A DNA stretch of 64,000 nucleotides, taken from Collinsella sp. (GTDB taxonomy: Bacteria > Actinomycetota > Coriobacteriia > Coriobacteriales > Coriobacteriaceae). Position numbers and translations under genes: made by a program. Positions 41,352-50,155 of the stretch are shown here, in pieces. The notes beneath the pieces are model-generated. The model worked only from the letters and a program-made list of their open reading frames with translations, was not told where the DNA came from and did not search any database. The stretch spans positions 18,515-82,514 of the forward strand of contig DXMF01000041.1 in the NCBI GenBank assembly GCA_019414345.1. The letters are read 5' to 3'. How positions within the stretch are numbered: the first letter of the stretch is position 1; every line of letters starts with the position of its first letter.

Positions 41352-43241
41352 ATGGAGATGGATGACAACAAACGTAGACGGAATATGATCCTCTACGTGC
41401 TCATCGCCTTCGTCGTCTACCTCGTGCTCTCGACCGTTCTGTTCCCCAACATCGGTCACACGCAGCAGATTACGAAGACCGATTACTCGACGTTTGTCAA
41501 AGCGCTCGATAAGAAGAGTGTCGACAAGGTCGAGTACAATACCGACGATTACACCATTTATTACACCAAGAAGGGTGAGGACGAGAACATCGCCTACAAG
41601 ACGACCGGTGTGCCGAATGACGCGGGCTTTACCGATCGTGTGCTTGAATCCGGTGCGTCCCTGGAGTCGGTCGTTCCCGATAAAAACTCGGGTCTGATGA
41701 CCTACTACCTGCTTACGCTTATTCTTCCCATGGCCATCTTCTTCCTGATCGGTTGGTGGCTCAACCGCCGTATGAAGAAGGCTATGGGCGATGACGGCCC
41801 GTCTATGAACTTTGGCGGCGGCTTTGGCGGCGGCGGACTGGGCAAGTCCGGCGCTCGCGTTATCGCCTCCAAGGATGTGGGCGTGACCTTTAAAGATGTC
41901 GCTGGCCAGGAAGAGGCCAAGGAATCCCTCAAAGAGGTCGTCGACTTTCTGGAGAAGCCGCAACGCTACGAGGAAATTGGCGCCAAACTGCCGCGTGGTG
42001 CTCTCCTTGTTGGCCCTCCGGGTACCGGTAAAACCCTGCTCGCCAAGGCTGTTGCCGGCGAGGCGGGCGTGCCGTTCTTTAGCATTTCGGGTTCTGAGTT
42101 CGTCGAGATGTTCGTCGGCCGTGGCGCCGCCAAGGTCCGCGATCTGTTTAAGCAGGCCAAGGAAAAGGCCCCGTGCATCGTCTTTATCGACGAGATCGAT
42201 ACCATCGGCAAAAAGCGCGATGGCGGCGGCTTTAGCGGCAACGACGAGCGCGAGCAGACGCTCAACCAGCTGCTGACCGAGATGGACGGCTTCGATAACC
42301 ACAAGGGTATCGTCGTCCTCGCTGCCACCAATCGTCCCGACAGTCTCGATCCCGCCCTGCTGCGCCCCGGTCGTTTTGATCGCCGCATCCCCGTTGAGCT
42401 GCCCGATCTGACCGGCCGCAAGAACATTCTTGAGCTGCATGCCAAGAGCGTGAAGACGGAGCCGCCGATTGACCTGACCGCGATTGCCCGCGCCACGCCC
42501 GGCGCCTCGGGCGCCGACCTTGCCAATATCATCAACGAGGGTGCCCTGCGCGCTGTTCGCGAAGGCCGCAAGCGCGCGACCCAGGACGACTTCGAGGAGT
42601 CGGTGGAGGTCGTCATTGCCGGCCAGCAGCGTAAGTCCACGGTGCTTTCCGACCACGAGAAGCAGGTCGTTTCCTACCACGAGATCGGTCATGCCATCGT
42701 CGCTGCCCGCCAAAAGGGTTCCGCGCCGGTTACCAAGATCACCATCGTGCCGCGCACGAGCGGCGCTCTGGGCTACACCATGCAGGTCGAGGAGGACGAG
42801 CGCTTCCTGACCACGCGCCAGGAGGTCCTGGACAAGCTCGCCGTCTACTGCGGTGGCCGCGCGGCCGAGGAGCTCATCTTTGGCGAGATGACGACCGGCG
42901 CCGCCAACGATATCGAGCAGGCCACCAAACTCGCCCGTAACATGGTGACGCGCTTTGGTATGTCCGATGAGTTTGGCATGATGGCGCTCGGTACTGTCCA
43001 AAATGCGTACCTCAACCAGGATACGTCGCTCACCTGCGCCCCCGGTACGGCCGAGCGCGTGGACGCAATTGTCGCCAAGCTGATCGAGGATGCGCACGAC
43101 CGCGCCCTGCAGATTCTGAAGGAGAACAAGTTTAAGCTCCATGAGCTGGCTCGTTATCTGTACAAGAAGGAGACGATCACGGGCGAGGAGTTTATGAATC
43201 TCCTCACGCGCGAGAATCCGCTGATGCCGAAGCAGCAGTAA
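41352..43241 (+). CDS. ftsH: ATP-dependent zinc metalloprotease FtsH
   Basis: FtsH is the membrane AAA+ protease that degrades damaged membrane proteins and selected regulators. With the start at ATG 41352 it has 629 residues: a membrane segment at about 12-31, an extracytoplasmic domain, and a second membrane segment at about 118-138. The AAA module follows with GPPGTGKT (near 221), FIDEIDTIGKKR and the SRH. The protease domain has the zinc motif HEIGH at 443-447 (the usual text is HEAGH). The start chosen is 9 bases after GGAG at 41339; an in-frame ATG at 41337 overlaps that site. A strong terminator follows. Confidence 0.95.
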   Translation: MEMDDNKRRRNMILYVLIAFVVYLVLSTVLFPNIGHTQQITKTDYSTFVKALDKKSVDKVEYNTDDYTIYYTKKGEDENIAYKTTGVPNDAGFTDRVLESGASLESVVPDKNSGLMTYYLLTLILPMAIFFLIGWWLNRRMKKAMGDDGPSMNFGGGFGGGGLGKSGARVIASKDVGVTFKDVAGQEEAKESLKEVVDFLEKPQRYEEIGAKLPRGALLVGPPGTGKTLLAKAVAGEAGVPFFSISGSEFVEMFVGRGAAKVRDLFKQAKEKAPCIVFIDEIDTIGKKRDGGGFSGNDEREQTLNQLLTEMDGFDNHKGIVVLAATNRPDSLDPALLRPGRFDRRIPVELPDLTGRKNILELHAKSVKTEPPIDLTAIARATPGASGADLANIINEGALRAVREGRKRATQDDFEESVEVVIAGQQRKSTVLSDHEKQVVSYHEIGHAIVAARQKGSAPVTKITIVPRTSGALGYTMQVEEDERFLTTRQEVLDKLAVYCGGRAAEELIFGEMTTGAANDIEQATKLARNMVTRFGMSDEFGMMALGTVQNAYLNQDTSLTCAPGTAERVDAIVAKLIEDAHDRALQILKENKFKLHELARYLYKKETITGEEFMNLLTRENPLMPKQQ

Positions 43242-43262
43242 TACTAGTTGCGCAGTGTCAAT

Positions 43263-43299
43263 CGCCCCATTTGAGTGTCCATCTCAAATGGGGCGTTTT
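43263..43299 (+). terminator. Terminator of ftsH
   Basis: A perfect 13-bp stem (CGCCCCATTTGAG at 43263-43275 with its complement at 43283-43295) has a 7-base loop and is followed by TTTT. Confidence 0.9.
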
Positions 43300-43317
43300 G
43301 CGTGGGGAGTGTTGTAT

Positions 43318-43773
43318 ATGAAGATCGTGGTGAGCGCCTGTTTAATGGGTGAGAGCTGCAAGTATAACGGGCTCGATAACTATCATCGAGAGCTGATCGA
43401 GGCTTGCGAGCGCACGGGAACCGAGGTCCTGTTGGTGTGCCCCGAGGTTTTTGGCGGTCTTCCGACGCCGCGCAAGCCGTCCGAGATCGTGAACGGCGAG
43501 GTCCGTACCTGCGAGGGCGTGTCCGTTGACCGGGAATTCCGCCTGGGCGCTCAACGTGCGCTCGACATGTGCGAGCAGGCGGGCGGCCCTTCCGAGATTG
43601 CTGCGTGCATCTTGCAGGACCGCAGCCCCTCGTGCGGCGCGGGTCGCATCTACGACGGCACCTTTAGCGGTACGCTCACCGCGGGCAACGGCGTTTTCGT
43701 CGATCTGTTGCTGCGTCACGGGTACCGTGTGATTCCGGCTAGCGAGTTCGACCCCAAAATACTTGAGCAATAA
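43318..43773 (+). CDS. DUF523 family protein
   Basis: The 151-residue protein belongs to DUF523, a widespread cytoplasmic family of unknown biochemical function. Conserved Cys-containing motifs are VSACLMGESCKYNGLDN at the N-terminus, LVCPEVFGGLPTPR and the LQDRSPSCGAGRIYDGTFSG stretch. The recurring cysteines suggest metal or FeS binding, which is an inference. The ATG at 43318 is 8 bases after GGGGAG and just downstream of the ftsH terminator. It converges with the next gene across a palindrome. Confidence 0.88.
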   Translation: MKIVVSACLMGESCKYNGLDNYHRELIEACERTGTEVLLVCPEVFGGLPTPRKPSEIVNGEVRTCEGVSVDREFRLGAQRALDMCEQAGGPSEIAACILQDRSPSCGAGRIYDGTFSGTLTAGNGVFVDLLLRHGYRVIPASEFDPKILEQ

Positions 43774-43814
43774 AAAACCACCACAAAGGTGACTGTCCCC
43801 TTTGTGGTGGTTTT
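43774..43814. repeat. 41-bp palindromic intergenic repeat, copy 1
   Basis: Arms AAAACCACCACAAAGG (43774-43789) and its exact complement (43799-43814) flank a 9-base centre TGACTGTCC. The A-rich and T-rich ends make it an intrinsic terminator in both directions between two convergent genes. Its reverse complement differs from copy 2 at 51460-51500 by one base only. Confidence 0.92.
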
Positions 43815-43823
43815 GGGTTAGGC

Positions 43824-44906
43824 CTAGAGCGTGTGGCCGTAAGCGTCGGCGGCCTTGATGGCGGCGGCGAACTTCTCGTCGGTGAAGGGCTCAGGGTTGC
43901 CCTGCTTCCACTCGTTGGTGGCATGCGCGTACTCGCACAGGGCTGGGATATCGGACTCGGAAAGCCCGACCTGCTCAAGCGTCACGGGCAGCCCCATCTG
44001 CTTGTTAAAGGCAGCGTAGCGCTCAAGGTTCTCGGTCTTTCCCGTATAGGCAAACAGCACGAGCACGCCCAGGCTTACGACCTCGCCGTGCAGGTAGGTG
44101 CCCTCACGCGGAATGCTGCAGGTGGCGTTGTAGAACGCGTGCGCCACACTTGAGTTGTAGTAGTAATCGTTCTGGTTGGTCAGGTTCGAGACATAGCCCG
44201 TGTTGACCACGATATCGAGCGCGATCTGCTTGACGGCCTCGCTCGACAGGTTCTGGCGCACGTCCTCAAGACCCTGGACGCCATAGGTAAATAGCGGTTC
44301 GGAGCAGGTGTGGGCGAGTGCCAGGCCAAGACCGGCGGTGTGCTCCAGGTTGCCGGCGCTCGTGGCGTACTCGACCTCGGGCTGCTTAGACAGGGCATCG
44401 CCCACGCCGGCCCAGAAGTATTCTGCCGGTGCCTCGGCGATGATCTTGGGGTTGATGAAGATGTGAGCGGGGCGGTTGGGGTACGAATAGCCCTCGAGCG
44501 AGCCGTCGTCGTTGTAGACAACGGCAATGGCGGTCGCGGCGGAGCAGTTGGAGCAAATCGTCGGGACGGTGAAGACGATCTTCTTGAGCTCGATGGCCGC
44601 CGTCTTCACGGTATCGAGCGCCTTTCCGCCGCCACAGGCAATGAGCACGTCGGCTTTCTGGCAGGCAGGGGAGTTCACGACCTTGGCGATATTGGCACGC
44701 GTACTGTTGGTACCGTAGACGCGCGTCTCCAGAATCTCGACGTCGGTACCTGCCAGCGCAGCTTCGATACCGGGAAGTGCTGCGGCCAGTGCCCGCTTGC
44801 CACCGATGATCGCGACCTTTGTCGCGCCGTACTCCGCCAGTGCGCCGGGCAGCTCGTCAAAGCAGTCTTCGCCGACGGTATAGTCGCTCATTCCAATTGT
44901 GCGCAT
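43824..44906 (-). CDS. Iron-containing alcohol dehydrogenase family protein (glycerol dehydrogenase-like)
   Basis: The 360-residue protein is a group III metal-dependent alcohol dehydrogenase, closest in form to GldA, which oxidises glycerol to dihydroxyacetone with NAD+. The nucleotide-binding loop is ACGGGKALDTVK near residue 91. Metal ligands are expected in VGDALSKQPE (Asp), AHAFYNA and LHGEVVSLG (His). In GldA the sequence after GDAL is usually ATYFEA, so the substrate could differ. It is monocistronic; AAGAAGGT precedes the ATG. It lies opposite to the ileS T-box, with which it shares the intergenic region. Confidence 0.88.
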   Translation of the reverse strand: MRTIGMSDYTVGEDCFDELPGALAEYGATKVAIIGGKRALAAALPGIEAALAGTDVEILETRVYGTNSTRANIAKVVNSPACQKADVLIACGGGKALDTVKTAAIELKKIVFTVPTICSNCSAATAIAVVYNDDGSLEGYSYPNRPAHIFINPKIIAEAPAEYFWAGVGDALSKQPEVEYATSAGNLEHTAGLGLALAHTCSEPLFTYGVQGLEDVRQNLSSEAVKQIALDIVVNTGYVSNLTNQNDYYYNSSVAHAFYNATCSIPREGTYLHGEVVSLGVLVLFAYTGKTENLERYAAFNKQMGLPVTLEQVGLSESDIPALCEYAHATNEWKQGNPEPFTDEKFAAAIKAADAYGHTL

Positions 44907-45039
44907 AGGTACCTTCTTTCGTGAGATAGAGTGCTTTCAGGTATTTTGCTCCTAGAGAAGGGCTGTAATAGCGAGAAATTTCGAACGTATAAAACCAGTG
45001 TTGAGGGTTTTTCGGCGGCGTTGACCGTGCTACCATACA

Positions 45040-45349
45040 CCGCATAAGCGTTGATGGGGGCGAGTAGTCGGCCGTCCGCATGCTACAGAGAGCGGGAAGC
45101 GCTGAGAACCCGTGCATGCGACCGATGAAAATCACCCCGGAGCTGCGGTCCCAACGGGCGCGCCGCACAGGCACGTCTTAGTAGATATCGCCGAGATGGT
45201 CGTCGATACAGGCCAGCCGAGTAACGGATGCGAGCGCGCGAATATGCGGGCGAGGGCATCTAAGCTGGGTGGTTAAGCGAAGAGCTTTTGCGAGCGTACA
45301 GCTCGATTTGTGGCGCTTCGTCCCAGCTTGTAGGGACGGGCGCTTTTTT
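45040..45349 (+). promoter_or_regulatory. T-box riboswitch of ileS, isoleucine specifier, transcription-attenuation type
   Basis: The leader has the T-box layout. Stem I carries GCGAGTAG on the 5' side and the specifier loop TGAAAATCACC on the 3' side with the Ile codon ATC at 45131-45133. The distal part contains AGAGAG and GCTGAGAA. The T-box sequence AAGCTGGGTGGTTAAGCG is at 45262-45279. AAGCTGGG can pair with CCCAGCTT (45322-45329) to form the antiterminator. The competing terminator is GCGCTTCGTCCC (45313-45324) with GGGACGGGCGC (45333-45343), then TTTTTT. Uncharged tRNA-Ile should therefore allow readthrough into ileS. Confidence 0.92.
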
Positions 45350-45392
45350 GGTGCCCAACGGGCGTGCGCGCCCACGACATGAAAGGGGTACC

Positions 45393-48194
45393 GTGGCAAA
45401 CGAGTACAAGCAGACGATGAATCTGCCCAAGACCGGTTTTCCCATGCGTGCCGGTCTTTCCAAGTCCGAGCCCAAGCGACTCAAGGACTGGCAGGACAAC
45501 AAGGTCTACGAGCAGGTTCTGAAGAAGAACGAGGGTCACAAGAAGTTTGTGCTGCACGACGGTCCTCCGTACGCCAACGGTCCGATCCACATCGGCCATG
45601 CCATGAACAAGATCTCCAAGGACATGATCAACCGCTACTGGATGATGCAGGGCTATGAGGTTCCCTATGTCCCCGGTTGGGACTGCCATGGTCAGCCGAT
45701 CGAGCACAAGGTCGAGGAGAAGCTCGGCACCGAGAAGTTCAACCAGACCCCCACGGCCAAGATTCGTGAGCTCTGCAACGAGTTCGCTGTTGAGAACATC
45801 GAGCTGCAGAAGGCCGGTTTCCGTCGTCTGGGCGTGCTCGGCGACTGGGATAACCCCTATCTGACGCTCTATCACCAGCACGATGCCGCCGACATCGAGG
45901 TCTTCAAGGCCATGTTCGATAAGGGCATGATCTATCGCGGCCACAAGCCGGTTCACTGGTGCAAGCACTGCCACACCGCGCTGGCCGAGGCCGAGATTGA
46001 GTACTCCGACGAGACGAGCCCCTCCATCTTCGTGCGCTTTGAGATGACCTCCAAGCCCGCCGGCCTAGAGAACTTCGACGGTCCGGTCGACTTTATCATC
46101 TGGACGACCACGCCGTGGACCATCCCCTCTGACCAGGCCGTTTCCCTCAAGCCCGGCGCCGCCTATGTCGCCGTTGAGCACGATGGCCGTGCCGAGGTCA
46201 TGCTCGAGGACCTGGCTCCCAAGTGCTGCGAGGAGTTTGGCTGGGAGTACACCCCGGTTATGGTCGCCGGCAAGCCCTATGTGGTTCCCGCTGAGACCTT
46301 CCACCACATCCACTACAAGCAGCCGATCTTTGACGGTGTTGAGGGCGTGGCGCTGCTGGCCGATTACGTCGGTGTCGACGACGGTACCGGTATCGTCCAC
46401 AACTCGCCTGGCCACGGCGTCGACGACTACTTCGCCTGCCTCAAGGAGGGCATCACCGACATCTGCATGCCGGTCGATGACGACGGCAAGTTCTACACCG
46501 GCGAGGAGTTTGGCACCGGTGGTCCCTTCAGCGGTATGGATACCGATGAGGCCAACCCGCATATCATCGAGTTCCTGCGCGAGCGCGGCACCCTGGTTCT
46601 CGAGAAGAAGATCACGCACAGCTATCCGCACTGCTGGCGCTGCAAGCACCCGGTGCTCTTCCGTGCTACCGACCAGTGGTTTGTCTCGATGGACAAGACC
46701 GGTTTGCGCGAGCAGGCTGGCAAAGAGGTCCGCGAGAACGTCAAGTGGTATCCGGCCCACGCGGCCAACCGCATCGGTGCCATGGTCGAGCAGCGTCCCG
46801 ACTGGTGCATCAGCCGTCAGCGCAACTGGGGCGTGCCTATCCCCAGCTACACCTGCGCCGACTGCGGCGAGAAGGTCATGAATGATGCCACGCTCGACGC
46901 CGTCATCAAGCTCTTCCACGAGAAGGGCTCCGACGCCTGGTTCACCGACGCTCCCGAGAGCTACCTGGGTGAGGCCTGCGTCTGCCCCAAGTGCGGCGGC
47001 CATCACCTCAAGGCCGATAAGGACATCCTCGACGTGTGGTGGGATTCCGGCGTCTCCTGGAAGGCCGTCTGCGAGTATCGCCCCGAGCTTGAGTACCCGG
47101 CTGACGTGTATCTCGAAGGCTCCGACCAGCACCGCGGTTGGTTCCAGAGCTCGCTGCTCACCTCTGTGGGCGCCAACGGCCATGCTCCGTACAAGGCAGT
47201 CGTCTCGCAGGGCTTCACGCTCGACGGTCAGGGCCGCAAGATGTCCAAGTCGCTCGGCAACGTCATCGACCCCAACAAGGTCTGCGACGAGATGGGCGCC
47301 GACATCATCCGCCTGTGGGTCGCCTCGGTCGACACCAGCTCCGACGTTTCCATCGACCACGAGATTCTCGCTCGTACGTCCGATGCCTACCGCCGTTTCC
47401 GCAACACGCTGCGCTTCCTGCTCTCCGAGCTCGAGGGTCAGTTTGAGCCCGAGACCGACGGTGTCGCCTTTGCCGACCTGCTGCCGCTCGACAAGCTCAT
47501 GGTTGCCCGCCTGACCCAGGTCCAGGCCGAGGTCGACGACGCTTACTCCTGCTACGAGTTCCCGCGCGCCTACCGTGCGCTTTACGACTTTGTGGTTACC
47601 GAGCTCTCCAACGTGTACCTCGACGCCCTGAAGGATCGTCTGTACTGCGAGAAGCCCGGCTCGCTCGAGCGCCGCAGCGCTCAGACCGTGCTCGCCGAGC
47701 TCTTCTCGATGCTCATGCGCGATCTGCAGCCGATCTTGTCCTACACCGTCGACGAGGCCATGGCCTATGCGCCCGCCGGCTGCGTCGATCACCAGAAGTA
47801 CGCCGCGCTGCTCGATTGGTACAAGTCGCCTATCACGGTCGACGAGGCCAATGAGTTTGAGGGCGTGCTCGAGGCTTCGCTCGAGCTCCGTAGCGCCGTG
47901 ACCAAGGCCCTTGAGGATGCCCGTTCTGCCGGCACCTTCACCAAGAGCCAGCAGGTTCGCGTCAAGGCGGTCGTTCCCGCCGAGATGTATGCGCTGTTGA
48001 CCGGCGACAAAGCCGTCGACCTGGCCGAGTTCTACATCGTCTCCGATGTTGAGCTGACCCAGGGCGAGGAGCTTTCCGTTGCTATTGAGGCTGCCGAGGG
48101 CGAGTGCTGCGACCGTTGCTGGAACTATCGCACCACTGTCGGCGAATACAACGGCCACGCGCATATCTGCAAGCGCTGCGCTGACGCTTTGTAG
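45393..48194 (+). CDS. ileS: Isoleucyl-tRNA synthetase
   Basis: This class I synthetase charges tRNA-Ile and edits valine. The 933-residue protein has HIGH as GPPYANGPIHIGHAMNK near residue 55, the CP1 editing domain (WTTTPWTIPSDQAVSL, GTGIVHNSPGHGVDDY), and KMSKS as GRKMSKSLGNVIDP near 617. The C-terminal zinc finger is CCDRCWNYR...CKRC. The GTG start 45393 is 4 bases after AAAGGGG. Expression is controlled by the T-box in front of it. The gene is followed by a stop-overlapping palindrome and a terminator. Confidence 0.97.
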   Translation: MANEYKQTMNLPKTGFPMRAGLSKSEPKRLKDWQDNKVYEQVLKKNEGHKKFVLHDGPPYANGPIHIGHAMNKISKDMINRYWMMQGYEVPYVPGWDCHGQPIEHKVEEKLGTEKFNQTPTAKIRELCNEFAVENIELQKAGFRRLGVLGDWDNPYLTLYHQHDAADIEVFKAMFDKGMIYRGHKPVHWCKHCHTALAEAEIEYSDETSPSIFVRFEMTSKPAGLENFDGPVDFIIWTTTPWTIPSDQAVSLKPGAAYVAVEHDGRAEVMLEDLAPKCCEEFGWEYTPVMVAGKPYVVPAETFHHIHYKQPIFDGVEGVALLADYVGVDDGTGIVHNSPGHGVDDYFACLKEGITDICMPVDDDGKFYTGEEFGTGGPFSGMDTDEANPHIIEFLRERGTLVLEKKITHSYPHCWRCKHPVLFRATDQWFVSMDKTGLREQAGKEVRENVKWYPAHAANRIGAMVEQRPDWCISRQRNWGVPIPSYTCADCGEKVMNDATLDAVIKLFHEKGSDAWFTDAPESYLGEACVCPKCGGHHLKADKDILDVWWDSGVSWKAVCEYRPELEYPADVYLEGSDQHRGWFQSSLLTSVGANGHAPYKAVVSQGFTLDGQGRKMSKSLGNVIDPNKVCDEMGADIIRLWVASVDTSSDVSIDHEILARTSDAYRRFRNTLRFLLSELEGQFEPETDGVAFADLLPLDKLMVARLTQVQAEVDDAYSCYEFPRAYRALYDFVVTELSNVYLDALKDRLYCEKPGSLERRSAQTVLAELFSMLMRDLQPILSYTVDEAMAYAPAGCVDHQKYAALLDWYKSPITVDEANEFEGVLEASLELRSAVTKALEDARSAGTFTKSQQVRVKAVVPAEMYALLTGDKAVDLAEFYIVSDVELTQGEELSVAIEAAEGECCDRCWNYRTTVGEYNGHAHICKRCADAL

Positions 48195-48225
48195 GTTACG
48201 GCGTTCGTAGAACGCCGTAACCTAC
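48191..48225. repeat. Perfect 16-bp hairpin overlapping the ileS stop codon
   Basis: GTAGGTTACGGCGTTC (48191-48206) pairs perfectly with 48210-48225 around a 3-base loop. The ileS TAG lies in the left arm. There is no T run, so it is probably not a terminator by itself. Confidence 0.8.
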
Positions 48226-48268
48226 CGACGCTGCGCGGGCCGCATTTGGACAATCTGACGTTCAATTT

Positions 48269-48300
48269 CAAGGGCGCGACCGAAAGGTCAGCGCCCTTTC
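48269..48300 (+). terminator. Terminator downstream of ileS
   Basis: AAGGGCGC pairs with GCGCCCTT, continued by GACC-GAAA-GGTC with a GNRA tetraloop, followed by TCATTT. The remainder of the 266-base gap to lspA shows no gene I can support. Confidence 0.8.
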
Positions 48301-48460
48301 ATTTCACGTCATCTTGTCTCAAATGCGACCTGCTCGCTCATTTATGCTCTACCTGCGGTGTTTCCGTTCTTGGGAGATTTGTCGCTTCTTGCTTGCGTCA
48401 ATGTATGATTATCTACTGCGTTAAACGGAATTCGATTATTCTTGAGGGTAGGGGATTTCT

Positions 48461-49060
48461 TTGGGTCGTGGTGCGGATATGACGCCGCCTTTGCGTTGGC
48501 GGTTGGGTGTTGCTGGTGGCGTGGCGCTCGTTGTGTTGCTCGTTGACCAGCTGACCAAGCTTGCGGTTCGTTCCGTGGGCGATGCCCTGCATATGACCGT
48601 TATCCCCGGCGTGATCGATTTCCTGTTTGTTCGCAATATCGGAGCCGCCTTTAGCATGGGTGAGGGGCATGGCATCGCGTTTGCCGTGCTGGCGTTGGCG
48701 GTCATTATCGCTATTGCCGTGTACCTCGTTCGTGCGCCCCAGCTCGCCCATCTTGAGGTTGTAGGCATGGCTATGGTTGCGGGCGGCGCCATCGGTAACG
48801 CGATCGACCGCCTCGCCTTTGGCTTCGTGACCGATTTCATTGCCACCACGTTCATCGACTTTCCTGTCTTTAACGTGGCTGATATCGGCATTACGGTCGG
48901 CGTCGTGCTGGCGCTCATTGGTTACATGTTCTTGAGTCCCGCCGCTCGCGAGGTCGATGCGACTGCCGAGCTCAACGCCCGTGACGAGGCCCGAGCCAAA
49001 CGCAAAGCTAAGCAGCGTGGGGAGCGTGCCCGCAAGATTCGCGAAAGGAATGAGCGCTAA
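48461..49060 (+). CDS. lspA: Lipoprotein signal peptidase LspA
   Basis: LspA (signal peptidase II) removes the signal peptide from diacylglyceryl-modified prolipoproteins in the membrane. The 199-residue protein has four membrane segments. Motifs are VVLLVDQLTKLAV, VRNIGAAFSMG, and the two catalytic Asp motifs GGAIGNAIDRL and FNVADIGI. A basic, helical tail of about 40 residues (ARDEARAKRKAKQRGERARK) after the last membrane segment is longer than usual. Start is TTG 48461, about 8 bases after AGGGG; an ATG at 48479 is the alternative. The lspA-rluD pair is common in bacteria, and the two overlap here. Confidence 0.93.
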   Translation: MGRGADMTPPLRWRLGVAGGVALVVLLVDQLTKLAVRSVGDALHMTVIPGVIDFLFVRNIGAAFSMGEGHGIAFAVLALAVIIAIAVYLVRAPQLAHLEVVGMAMVAGGAIGNAIDRLAFGFVTDFIATTFIDFPVFNVADIGITVGVVLALIGYMFLSPAAREVDATAELNARDEARAKRKAKQRGERARKIRERNER

Positions 49061-50073
49061 TGGCCGACATCCATATTCTCGTTGCCGACGATTCCGCTGG
49101 TCAGCGTCTTGACGCCTATCTGGGTGCCAACGATGGCTGTCCCACGCGCTCTGCCTGTGCGCATCTGATCGAGGGCGGTGCCGTTGCCGTCAACGGCGAG
49201 ACCTGCCTGTCAAAAAAGTATGCCGTGCGCTCCGGTGACCGCATCTCGGTCGACCTTCCCGAGCCGCACGATCCGACTGACGTGATTCCCGAAGCCATCC
49301 CGCTCGACATTCGCTATGAGGACGATTATCTCATTGTACTCTCCAAGCAGCGCGGCCTGGTGTGCCATCCTGCGCATGGTCATGAGAGCGGTACGCTCGC
49401 GAATGCCCTGGTCTATCACTGCGGTATCGACCATCTGGGCACCGTGCAGGGCGAGGACCGCCCCGGTATTGTGCATCGCCTGGATCGCGATACCTCGGGT
49501 CTCATGCTTGCGGCAAAGGACGACGACACCCAGCGCGCGCTCCAAAATCTCATCCGCACGCGTACGCTCGACCGTCGCTATATCACACTTGTTCACGGGC
49601 ACATCGCCATGGACGAGGGCACCATCAACACCGGCATTGCCCGATCGACGCGCGACCGCGTCAAGATGGCGGTTTCCGATGACCCCTTTGCGCGCCAGGC
49701 CATCACGACTTTCAAGGTGCTCGAGCGCTTTGATTCCACGCGCTTTGACGACGGCTACACGCTCGTCGAGTGCCATCTGTTTACCGGCCGCACGCATCAG
49801 ATTCGTGTGCATATGCGCCATATCAACCACGCCTGCGTGGGCGATCCACTCTACGGTAAGTGCGATGCACGCGCCGATCAGGGCCTGACCAGGCAGTTCC
49901 TGCATTCTTGGCACGTGGCGTTCGACCATCCCGTGACGGGGGAGCGCATTGAGTGTCGTGACGAGCTGCCGTGGGACCTTGCCGCGGTTCTGGATGACCT
50001 GGCCTCGCGTTCGCTCGGCCGCACTGCCGCCGGTGACGAAATCGTCCCGCAGCTCGGCCTGCTCGAAGCCTAG
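49060..50073 (+). CDS. RluA family pseudouridine synthase (RluD-like)
   Basis: The 337-residue enzyme makes pseudouridine in 23S rRNA or tRNA. An N-terminal S4 RNA-binding domain (AGQRLDAYLGANDGCPTRSA, AVAVNG) precedes the catalytic domain with GIVHRLDRDTSGLMLAAK, where the Asp of HRLDRDTSG is the nucleophile, and the conserved FTGRTHQIRVHMRH. The S4 domain plus length favour an RluD-like enzyme (positions near 1911-1917 of 23S rRNA), though target choice is inferred. Its ATG overlaps the lspA stop (TAATG). Confidence 0.92.
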   Translation: MADIHILVADDSAGQRLDAYLGANDGCPTRSACAHLIEGGAVAVNGETCLSKKYAVRSGDRISVDLPEPHDPTDVIPEAIPLDIRYEDDYLIVLSKQRGLVCHPAHGHESGTLANALVYHCGIDHLGTVQGEDRPGIVHRLDRDTSGLMLAAKDDDTQRALQNLIRTRTLDRRYITLVHGHIAMDEGTINTGIARSTRDRVKMAVSDDPFARQAITTFKVLERFDSTRFDDGYTLVECHLFTGRTHQIRVHMRHINHACVGDPLYGKCDARADQGLTRQFLHSWHVAFDHPVTGERIECRDELPWDLAAVLDDLASRSLGRTAAGDEIVPQLGLLEA

Positions 50074-50155
50074 CCAGTATTAGGTGGTTTCTTGAACTCG
50101 GTAAGCCTGCGGTAAGATATACGGTTGTTTACGTAATGCGTTGCTGGGAGCCTGC

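Noticed and set aside
42678..42692. HEIGH instead of HEAGH in FtsH as a possible inactivating change
   Set aside because: The zinc motif HExxH is intact; the variable position tolerates Ala or Ile, so activity is expected.
48246..48482. Open frame of 78 codons before lspA
   Set aside because: It runs through a terminator, has no ribosome-binding site and shows no protein-like character.
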